5,484 nucleotides of DNA from Bacteroidales bacterium. Its GTDB lineage: Bacteria; Bacteroidota; Bacteroidia; Bacteroidales; UBA12077. Where the stretch lies: assembly GCA_030156305.1 (NCBI GenBank), contig JASGMZ010000204.1, positions 1-5,484 of the forward strand, given 5' to 3'. Each line of letters starts with the position of its first letter. The stretch's first letter is position 1. The translations under genes were made by a program, and so were the position numbers. The notes under the pieces are model-generated. The model ran no database searches. It saw nothing but the letters and a program-made list of their open reading frames with translations, and was not told the DNA's origin. Of the stretch, positions 1 through 4,955 are shown in pieces.

Positions 1-303
1 GTTGTAAAATCGTTAAATAGCTATGGCTATTCGCCTCATTTACGCCTTGAAAAAGAACAAAATTACTTCGCCACTTCTGTATACTTTATTGCCTTACAAG
101 CCCTAAAAAGAGGCTGTCCAAAAAGCAGTCATTCCGAACAAAGTGAAGGAATCTTTAAATTTCAAGGGTCTGATAATAAAAAGATTACTTCTTCGTTCCT
201 CATCGCAATGACCTTGACTTTCTTCTTTCTGGACAGCTTCTTTGCTTTATCACTTTCGTATATAATCAAAAGCCTTATCTATAGAATCTTTTACCCTGGT
301 TAA
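1..303 (+). CDS. C-terminal part of an unidentified protein, reading into a repeat element (5' end outside window)
   Basis: Frame +1 is open from the first base for 100 codons to a TAA at 301-303; the other two plus frames stop within the first 20 bases. The first 36 or so codons look like ordinary protein in the codon style of the neighbours: a stretch containing YGYSPHLRLEKEQNYF, then a helix-like segment ending ALKR. I do not recognise the family. From about codon 36 the frame enters the inverted-repeat element at 107-243, and the rest (CPKSSHSEQSEG onward, then a hydrophobic run) is repeat translation and antisense of the next gene, so it is probably not ancestral. The inserted element seems to have replaced the original stop codon. 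The last 54 bases overlap the convergent coiled-coil gene. That the left part is coding is fairly likely; the exact C-terminus is doubtful. Confidence 0.5.
   Translation, partial: VVKSLNSYGYSPHLRLEKEQNYFATSVYFIALQALKRGCPKSSHSEQSEGIFKFQGSDNKKITSSFLIAMTLTFFFLDSFFALSLSYIIKSLIYRIFYPG
107..243. mobile_element. MITE-like element with nested inverted repeats, no transposase
   Basis: The ends are a 19-bp inverted repeat: 107-125 reads AAAGAGGCTGTCCAAAAAG and the reverse complement of 225-243 reads AAAGAAGCTGTCCAGAAAG, 17 of 19 identical. Inside lies a second inverted repeat with GTCATT ends. The 137-bp unit is too short for a transposase and fits a non-autonomous, transposon-derived dispersed repeat. 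The GGCTGTCC core resembles transposon terminal repeats, but I cannot assign an IS family. No clear target-site duplication is seen at either edge, so the boundaries may be off by a few bases. It lies between two convergent genes and could fold as RNA on either strand and act as a bidirectional terminator. Confidence 0.55.
128..212. repeat. Inner imperfect palindrome with GTCATT termini
   Basis: The left arm 128-156 begins GTCATTCCGA and ends AATCTTT. The reverse complement of 180-212 begins GTCATTGCGA and also ends AATCTTT, with a 4-base length difference between the arms. The left arm also contains a small hairpin, ATTCC pairing with GGAAT. Sequences of the type GTCATTGCGA...AATCTTT are a familiar class of dispersed palindromic repeat in bacterial genomes. 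Its position inside the GGCTGTCC repeat suggests either one composite element or one repeat inserted into another. Confidence 0.5.
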
Positions 304-813
304 ACCTTCTTCAATCCCATCTTTCATTTTCTGCCAGTTCCCGTCCTGTGATTTTTTCATGTCATCAAACTTTTCTTCTAATGATTGCTTATATTTTTTA
401 ATCTGCTCTACTTGCTCATTAATCTTCACCTTTAAATCTTCGTTGGCATGTTTAGCTTTTTCTTCCAGTTCATCGATTTTTTTTGTAGCATCCTGGATCC
501 ACAACTCTGCTTTTTCGTAAAATACTTGTTTATCATTATTTACTTCAGCTAAAAATTGTTCAAATTCCATTACCAATGAGTCCCAATTATCCTGGCCGGC
601 ATTTTTTAATTGAGCAAATTTTTGCTCCAGTTCTTCTCGTTGTTTTTTTAACGAATCAAGCCTTTCATCTACTTCCTTTATGCTTTTTTTAGCATTTAAC
701 TTTGTTTCCAATGCCTTAGCCTCCATCTCATAAATTTTGGATAGTAGCTGTTTTACTATTATTTCAGCTCTTATTTCATAATCTTTTCTTTCTTGTTCTT
801 TGTTCTCTTTCAT
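250..813 (-). CDS. Charged coiled-coil protein with internal duplication, sll1863-like
   Basis: A 187-residue, strongly charged (Lys/Glu-rich), almost entirely helical protein with no signal peptide and no membrane segment, so probably cytoplasmic. Two copies of one motif are visible: residues 59-91 (LEQKFAQLK, then NW at 76-77) and 142-174 (LEEKFDDMK, then NW at 159-160), aligned without gaps at an 83-residue offset. The pattern 'LE-KF--hK----DNW--h' recalls the small coiled-coil proteins named after Synechocystis sll1863, annotated as stress-response proteins; here the unit would be duplicated. That assignment is from memory of the pattern and is tentative. The ATG follows AAAGGAT with almost no spacing, so this is not a usable Shine-Dalgarno site. 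It is transcribed divergently from the BtuF-like gene, and its stop lies seven bases from the repeat element, which may end its transcript. Confidence 0.85.
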   Translation of the reverse strand: MKENKEQERKDYEIRAEIIVKQLLSKIYEMEAKALETKLNAKKSIKEVDERLDSLKKQREELEQKFAQLKNAGQDNWDSLVMEFEQFLAEVNNDKQVFYEKAELWIQDATKKIDELEEKAKHANEDLKVKINEQVEQIKKYKQSLEEKFDDMKKSQDGNWQKMKDGIEEGLTRVKDSIDKAFDYIRK

Positions 814-844
814 ATCCTTTATTTTTTGGTTATTGTTATTGACG

Positions 845-879
845 CAATTATAATACTAAATTTTTGCCAGAAAATCAAG
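845..879 (-). promoter_or_regulatory. Candidate promoter for the coiled-coil gene
   Basis: Read on the minus strand, CTTG (876-879) is followed after 23 bases by TATAATTG (845-852), one mismatch from the Bacteroidota TAnnTTTG element. The same stretch also fits a general sigma-70 pattern, TTGATT - 17 bases - TATTAT. It would give a leader of about 25-30 bases before the ATG at 813. It overlaps the candidate promoter on the other strand. Confidence 0.35.
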
Positions 880-897
880 TTTTACACGATAAATTTG
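863..897 (+). promoter_or_regulatory. Candidate promoter for the BtuF-like gene (and perhaps coaD-tlpA)
   Basis: TTTG at 863-866 is followed after 23 bases by TAAATTTG at 890-897, an exact match to the Bacteroidota TAnnTTTG -7 element. The spacing is at the long end of the accepted range. Transcription would begin near 903, giving a leader of roughly 35 bases. It is the best site in the 124-bp divergent region. Confidence 0.45.
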
Positions 898-937
898 TTT
901 TACGATTTGTTTTTCCATTATTTTAAAAAATCAAAAA

Positions 938-1720
938 ATGATGATGATGATTTTCAAAAATCAAACGGGCCGTAATATAGATAACACTAAACCTAAAGCA
1001 ATTGTTTCTCTGGTACCCTCCATTACAGAATTATTATTCGATTTAGGATTAAACAAAGAAGTAGCTGCAATTACCAATTTTTGTATTTATCCTGAAAAAG
1101 AAGTAACACAAAAACCAAAAATCGGAGGCCCTAAAAACATAGATATTCAAAAAATTTTAGCACTAAATCCGGATTTAATCATCGCCTCGAAAGAGGAAAA
1201 CAATAAACAACAAGTTGAATCCCTCATGAATCATTGTAAAGTTTATGTGAGTGATGTTAAAAATATTACTGATGCGCTTACTTTAATTCAGGATATAGGT
1301 ATTATTACTCACCAAAAAGAAAATGCAGATAATCTTATAAAAAATATTAAAAATCAATTTAGCGAGTTACATATCCCTGCAACGAAAAGAAAAAGAGTAG
1401 CATACTTAATTTGGAAAAATCCTTACATGACAATTAATAATGATACATTTATTCATCACATGCTTTTATCAGGTGGTTTCGACAATGTTTTTGCAGATAA
1501 AAAAAACCGGTATCCCGAAATAACGATACAAGAAATACAAACACATAATCCGGATTATATATTTCTATCATCCGAACCCTATTCGTTTAAAGATGTGCAT
1601 GTTCATCAATTTAATGAAATTTTTCCTAACACAATTATTAAACGTGTTGATGGTAAAATATTTTCATGGTATGGTTCACATTTAATAAAAGCACCTGATT
1701 ATTTCAAACATTTGTTATAA
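938..1720 (+). CDS. BtuF-like helical-backbone metal-receptor protein without signal peptide
   Basis: This 260-residue protein has the look of a periplasmic-binding-protein-2 (BtuF/FhuD, helical backbone) fold. It has an N-terminal strand and helix (IVSLVPSITELLFDLGL, residues 22-38), GGPKNID (63-69) with PDLIIASKEEN (78-88) closing the first lobe, a middle helix, then a second lobe with WKNPYMT (159-165), PEIT (193-196), FLSSEPYSFK (209-218) and a C-terminal FSWYGSHLIKAP (242-253). Relatives bind cobalamin, haem or siderophores for ABC importers. Here there is no signal peptide or lipobox, no in-frame ATG upstream before a TAA at 890, and no permease or ATPase gene nearby, so it is probably cytoplasmic with an unknown ligand. 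The frame opens with four consecutive ATG codons (938-949). Relatives I recall start at M-hydrophobic-F, which favours the fourth ATG (947) and 257 residues. coaD follows after 54 bases. Confidence 0.85.
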   Translation: MMMMIFKNQTGRNIDNTKPKAIVSLVPSITELLFDLGLNKEVAAITNFCIYPEKEVTQKPKIGGPKNIDIQKILALNPDLIIASKEENNKQQVESLMNHCKVYVSDVKNITDALTLIQDIGIITHQKENADNLIKNIKNQFSELHIPATKRKRVAYLIWKNPYMTINNDTFIHHMLLSGGFDNVFADKKNRYPEITIQEIQTHNPDYIFLSSEPYSFKDVHVHQFNEIFPNTIIKRVDGKIFSWYGSHLIKAPDYFKHLL

Positions 1721-1774
1721 GTTTGTTGCATATTTGATAAATTAAAACGATAATGATTACTAAAAATAAAAATA

Positions 1775-2254
1775 ATGAATAAAATAGCCGTTTTCCCGGG
1801 ATCGTTTGATCCATTTACTGTTGGCCATGAATCTATTGTTAACCGAGCTTCGAAACTTTTCGATAAAATATATATTGCCATTGGCTATAATGCTCAAAAA
1901 GATGCCTTATTTTCATTAGATGATAGGATTAAATTCATAAACCAGGTTTTCGACGACAATCCTGCCATAGAAGTCACTCACTTTGAAGGCCTTACAATTG
2001 ACTTATGTAAAAAACTCAATGCTAACTATATTTTACGTGGGCTACGTACATCGGCTGATTTTGAATATGAACGAGCCATTGCACAAGTAAACAAAGCAAT
2101 GTATCATGGAATTGATACGGTGTTTTTTCTTACCATGCCCGAACATACCCCGATTAATTCATCTATTGTTCGCGATATTTTGCGCCATGGAGGCGATGCA
2201 AGCAGGTTTATTCCCGCTAAAATGAATATTAAAAATCCTATTAAAAATAAATAA
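1775..2254 (+). CDS. coaD: Phosphopantetheine adenylyltransferase
   Basis: CoaD transfers AMP from ATP to 4'-phosphopantetheine, giving dephospho-CoA and pyrophosphate, the penultimate step of coenzyme A synthesis in the cytoplasm. The protein is 159 residues, the usual length. Diagnostic features are the nucleotidyltransferase start FPGSFDPFTVGH (residues 7-18) with the TxGH nucleotide-binding motif, RGLRT (88-92) with the two substrate-binding arginines, the helix DFEYERAIAQVN (95-106), and the second nucleotide-binding motif INSSIVRDILRHGG (127-140). All key residues are present, so it should be active. The ATG at 1775 gives the exact family N-terminus; the upstream stretch is A-rich without a Shine-Dalgarno sequence. 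A nine-codon frame (1753-1782) overlaps the start. The stop is one base before the next gene, so the two are surely cotranscribed. Confidence 0.97.
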   Translation: MNKIAVFPGSFDPFTVGHESIVNRASKLFDKIYIAIGYNAQKDALFSLDDRIKFINQVFDDNPAIEVTHFEGLTIDLCKKLNANYILRGLRTSADFEYERAIAQVNKAMYHGIDTVFFLTMPEHTPINSSIVRDILRHGGDASRFIPAKMNIKNPIKNK

Positions 2255-2255
2255 A

Positions 2256-3662
2256 ATGTGGGTTAAGTTTATTTCTCTGATTTTCATTATTGTTCCTTTG
2301 TTTACACAAGGTAAACAGGTTGTGTTAAAAGGGAATATTGCCGGATACCCGGAAAAAGAAATTTCTTTTTTTACCTACGATGATCAAATTACCTATACGG
2401 AAAAGAAACTTTGCTCAACGGTTGTCGACGAAAACGGAGAATTTACCTGCACTTTTGACATAAAACAAACTACGTATGTTTTTTTGCACTTTGGCATTTA
2501 CGAAGCATATGTTTTTGTAGAACCGGGGAAAGAATATGAACTATTATTTCCCGAGATACAGGAAAAAAAACTTATTGATGAGTTAAATCCATATTTTGAA
2601 CCTGTATTATATCATCTTGGAATCGAAGAAACATCGGAAAATGAACTAAATTATCAATTAGCCTTTTTCGATGAAGTTTACAGCAAAATGATTAATGAAA
2701 ATGCTTATTTAATCTATTCCAAATCAAACAAATTGGATGTTAACCAGGAGTTAAGTAAAGTAGATTCATTATTTACCGATTTTCATCATCCTTTTTTTAA
2801 TGATTTCAAAACATACCGATTTGCCTCTTTCAGACATCTTTCATACCAGGAAAAATCAAAAAGCATTTCGAATACCTATTATCTAAACAACAAAGTTCTT
2901 TATCATAATCCGGCGTACATGGAGCTATTTAATCAGGTTTATGATGAATATTTTCAATATTTTGGACGCACCCATTATGGCGAGAAGATTTATAAAGATA
3001 TTGATGAACGAAAAAGTATCACTGCATTAAAAAACACCTTAGGCCAGGATTCTGTTTTAACCAATGATACACTTAAAGAACTGGTAATTTTAAAGTGTTT
3101 GCACGATGAATTTTACAATGATGATTTTTCGCGCAGCGCCATGTTGGTTGTTTTAGATTCTTTAGCAATGCAAACCAAAATCCCGGAACACCATAAAATA
3201 GCACAAAACATAAGATCCAAAGTAACCAAACTTATGGTTGGCTTTAGGCCTCCTGCTTTTAATTTATATACAAAAGATAGCAGTTTGGTTTCCCTCGATT
3301 CGTTTAAAGGTAAATATGTTTACCTCGGATTTTGTACTACCGTAAGTTATGCTTGCATTCAGGAATTTGATAAGTTAGAACGGCTCAACGAATTACACAA
3401 AGATTATTATGAAATTGTAATTATTTCCATGGACGAAAGCCTAACCCACATGAAAAGGTTTGTGGAAAAGAAAGGGTACAGCTATACTTTTCTCCATTAT
3501 GGTAATCAACCCGAAGTATTTAAAGATTATGATATCAGGGCTTTCCCAACCTATTATTTTATCGATAAAGAAGGCAAACTTTCCATGTCGCCAGCTCCTG
3601 CACCCGACGAAAATTTAGAACAATATATTTTCCAAAAATTAAAGGAGGCTGGAGACCTCTAA
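2256..3662 (+). CDS. Secreted TlpA-like thioredoxin-fold protein with degenerate active site
   Basis: A 468-residue protein. Residues 1-19 form a signal peptide (Lys4, then a hydrophobic run, FTQG before the likely cut) with no lipobox cysteine, so it is predicted to be periplasmic. Residues 21-98 look like the beta-rich DUF4369-type domain common before Bacteroidota TlpA modules (LKGNIAGYPEKEISFF; VDENGEF; FVEPGKEYEL). A helical middle follows (about 110-325). The C-terminal thioredoxin fold (about 328-468) shows PPAFNL, SLDSFKGKYVYLGF, and the cis-proline segment AFPTYYFID with Pro431. Where TlpA proteins have WCxxC, this one reads CTTVSYAC (360-367): Ser364 replaces the nucleophilic Cys, the resolving Cys367 stays, and an extra Cys360 stands near the usual Trp position. 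Ordinary disulfide reductase chemistry is therefore doubtful; binding, structural or single-cysteine chemistry is possible. The gene starts one base after the coaD stop. Confidence 0.88.
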   Translation: MWVKFISLIFIIVPLFTQGKQVVLKGNIAGYPEKEISFFTYDDQITYTEKKLCSTVVDENGEFTCTFDIKQTTYVFLHFGIYEAYVFVEPGKEYELLFPEIQEKKLIDELNPYFEPVLYHLGIEETSENELNYQLAFFDEVYSKMINENAYLIYSKSNKLDVNQELSKVDSLFTDFHHPFFNDFKTYRFASFRHLSYQEKSKSISNTYYLNNKVLYHNPAYMELFNQVYDEYFQYFGRTHYGEKIYKDIDERKSITALKNTLGQDSVLTNDTLKELVILKCLHDEFYNDDFSRSAMLVVLDSLAMQTKIPEHHKIAQNIRSKVTKLMVGFRPPAFNLYTKDSSLVSLDSFKGKYVYLGFCTTVSYACIQEFDKLERLNELHKDYYEIVIISMDESLTHMKRFVEKKGYSYTFLHYGNQPEVFKDYDIRAFPTYYFIDKEGKLSMSPAPAPDENLEQYIFQKLKEAGDL

Positions 3663-3674
3663 AGCATCTTAGAG
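3657..3674. terminator. Small hairpin joining the stop codons of two convergent genes
   Basis: CTCTAA (3657-3662) and TTAGAG (3669-3674) form a perfect 6-bp stem around a 6-base loop. It contains the TAA stops of both the TlpA-like gene and the Nudix gene. A further outer pairing, GGAGG (3644-3648) with CCTCC (3685-3689), could extend the structure. There is no T-run on either strand, so it is weak as an intrinsic terminator. Three of the six pairs follow automatically from two facing TAA stops. Confidence 0.25.
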
Positions 3675-4289
3675 AGTAATTACTCCTCCCGATTGTAATA
3701 CCTCAACAATCGACGGGAAAGTGTTACTGATTATTTTAGGAAGATCATTTTTTGTCATCCATTGCACTAAAGTAATCTCCTCTTCGGTCTGCGGTTTTAA
3801 TTTCCCATTCCCACTATGAGCCATTTCATACCAGTACGTTTTTTTTAAAATATGTTGATTTCCTAAATTATAAGTGTGCCAGGTTATTACAAGCTGTTTT
3901 TTTATATGCAAGCCGGTAATTCCGCACTCCTCCTCTACTTCCCGTAAGGCTCCTTTTTCTGGTGGTTCAGGCTCTTCCAATTTCCCTTTAGGTAAATCCC
4001 ACTTCCCTCTTCGAAAAATAGCTAAAAATCTTTTGTCCGGAGTTTTTACCAACCCTCCGGCGGCTTCAACGATAGTAAAAAGCGACATAAACTGATTGAA
4101 AACAAAATCTATATCAGGATGAATAATATACAGTATCTGAATATTTTCATTATTACTAAATCTATCTAAAACCTCCTTAAGCCGTGATTTATTTTCAAAA
4201 ACATGCTTTATGCTATGTGCATTTTCTTCCAGAGGGTTAGCATCGTTAACAAAAAAAACGATTCTTTGATTATAAAAAACTTTATACAT
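3669..4289 (-). CDS. Nudix hydrolase with N-terminal extension
   Basis: A 206-residue cytoplasmic protein. The Nudix box is complete and matches Gx5Ex7REUxEExGU exactly: Gly102, Glu108, then REVEEECGI at 116-124, supplying the glutamates that bind the catalytic metal. The preceding strand AAGGLV (76-81) and FRRGKWDLPKGK (92-103) are typical of the fold. Such enzymes hydrolyse nucleoside diphosphates linked to another group; the substrate cannot be read from sequence. Residues 1-72 precede the Nudix domain and are not part of it (MYKVFYNQRIVFF start, hydrophobic IQILYIIHPDIDFVF at 50-64); I recall similar extended Nudix proteins in Bacteroidota. The gene is convergent with the TlpA-like gene (six bases between stops) and divergent from pyrE with only seven bases between start codons, so the two starts and promoters are physically interlocked. 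Confidence 0.93.
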   Translation of the reverse strand: MYKVFYNQRIVFFVNDANPLEENAHSIKHVFENKSRLKEVLDRFSNNENIQILYIIHPDIDFVFNQFMSLFTIVEAAGGLVKTPDKRFLAIFRRGKWDLPKGKLEEPEPPEKGALREVEEECGITGLHIKKQLVITWHTYNLGNQHILKKTYWYEMAHSGNGKLKPQTEEEITLVQWMTKNDLPKIISNTFPSIVEVLQSGGVITL

Positions 4290-4292
4290 TTG
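4265..4292 (+). promoter_or_regulatory. Candidate pyrE promoter lying within the Nudix gene start
   Basis: TTTG (4265-4268), a 16-base spacer, and TACATTTG (4285-4292), an exact TAnnTTTG -7 element, stand just before the pyrE ATG at 4297. The spacer is one base short of the usual 17-23 range. Transcription would start at or within a few bases of the pyrE ATG, implying a leaderless or nearly leaderless mRNA. The Nudix start codon (4287-4289, minus) lies inside the -7 element. Confidence 0.5.
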
Positions 4293-4296
4293 CGGT

Positions 4297-4929
4297 ATGG
4301 AATATTTAGAACAAAAAATTGCACTATCGTTATTGCAAATTAAGGCAATAAAATTGCAACCTGCAAATCCATTTACCTGGGCTTCGGGCTGGAAATCTCC
4401 AATTTACTGCGATAACCGAAAAACCTTATCATATCCGGAAATTAGAAATCTTCTTAAGGAGAGTTTTGCACAGGTGGTTACCAAAAAATTTGGCAAACCC
4501 GACTTTATTGCCGGAGTAGCAACCGGAGCTATTGCCATTGGAGCCCTGGTAGCCGATGCCTTAAACCTCCCTTTTGTGTATGTTCGCCCAAAACCTAAAG
4601 AGCATGGCTTAGAAAACCAAATTGAAGGAGAAATTCCTGAAGGAAAAAAAGTAGTCGTAATCGAGGACCTGGTTTCAACCGGAAAAAGTAGCCTTAAAGC
4701 GGTTGAGGCACTTCGTAACCAGAATATCAAAGTAACCGGAATAGTAGCTATTTTTACCTATGGTTTTAAAATAGCCGAAGACAATTTTAAAAAAGCAAAT
4801 GTTCCATTAAAGACATTATCAAATTACAATCAACTAATACAAATTGCATTACAAACAGGATATATCAAAGAATCCGAATTAGAAACTCTAAACCAATGGA
4901 GAGAGAATCCTGAAGTGTGGGGTAAATAA
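4297..4929 (+). CDS. pyrE: Orotate phosphoribosyltransferase
   Basis: PyrE joins orotate to phosphoribosyl pyrophosphate, giving orotidine 5'-monophosphate and pyrophosphate, the fifth step of de novo pyrimidine synthesis. The 210-residue length is normal. Signatures are FTWASGWKSPIYCDNR (residues 26-41) in the N-terminal orotate-binding part, IAGVATGAIAIGALVAD (71-87), the catalytic-loop region YVRPKPKEHGLENQIEG (95-111) with its lysines and His103, and the PRPP-binding motif VVVIEDLVSTGKSS (119-132) with the acidic pair Glu123-Asp124. All catalytic features are intact. No Shine-Dalgarno sequence precedes the ATG and a promoter -7 element ends only four bases before it. An SRPBCC gene follows after 26 bases, probably on the same transcript. 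Confidence 0.97.
   Translation: MEYLEQKIALSLLQIKAIKLQPANPFTWASGWKSPIYCDNRKTLSYPEIRNLLKESFAQVVTKKFGKPDFIAGVATGAIAIGALVADALNLPFVYVRPKPKEHGLENQIEGEIPEGKKVVVIEDLVSTGKSSLKAVEALRNQNIKVTGIVAIFTYGFKIAEDNFKKANVPLKTLSNYNQLIQIALQTGYIKESELETLNQWRENPEVWGK
4336..4367 (-). promoter_or_regulatory. Possible Nudix promoter inside pyrE
   Basis: On the minus strand TTTG (4364-4367) is followed after 20 bases by TTAATTTG (4336-4343), one mismatch from TAnnTTTG. With only seven bases between the two genes, the Nudix promoter must lie in pyrE coding sequence, and this is the best candidate seen. The leader would be about 40 bases. Confidence 0.22.
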
Positions 4930-4955
4930 AACTATGATAATTAAAAATTTAAAAA

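Noticed and set aside
1..303. A small membrane protein, based on the hydrophobic run near codons 67-95 of the left-edge frame
   Set aside because: The hydrophobic stretch comes from the repeat arm and from antisense of the coiled-coil gene, whose Lys/Glu codons read as Phe/Leu on the other strand.
926..965. 10-bp direct repeat AAAAATCAAA flanking the four ATG codons (926-935 and 956-965) as an operator
   Set aside because: It is low-complexity A-rich sequence and the second copy is coding; not convincing as a binding site.
793..975. 60-codon plus-strand frame in the divergent region
   Set aside because: It begins inside the 5' end of the coiled-coil gene, crosses the AT-rich intergenic promoter region and ends inside the BtuF-like gene. 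It is Phe/Ile-rich antisense and non-coding translation with no family look.
1718..1725. TAAGTTTG, a perfect -7 element overlapping the stop codon of the BtuF-like gene, as a coaD promoter
   Set aside because: No TTTG or TTG is found at the required distance upstream, and a lone 8-base degenerate match is expected by chance in this AT-rich sequence. An internal coaD promoter remains possible but is not supported.
1699..1881. Minus-strand 60-codon frame across the start of coaD
   Set aside because: It is antisense to the clear coaD N-terminus and to the end of the preceding gene; shadow frame.
3641..3648. AAAGGAGG, a perfect Shine-Dalgarno sequence
   Set aside because: It lies inside the end of the TlpA-like gene, no plus-strand ATG follows at a suitable distance, and real starts in the window do not use Shine-Dalgarno sites.
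3874..4095. Plus-strand 73-codon frame within the Nudix gene
   Set aside because: It is antisense to the Nudix box itself, which is a perfect motif match on the minus strand.
4404..4730. Minus-strand 108-codon frame within pyrE
   Set aside because: It is antisense to conserved pyrE motifs, including most of the PRPP-binding site; shadow frame.
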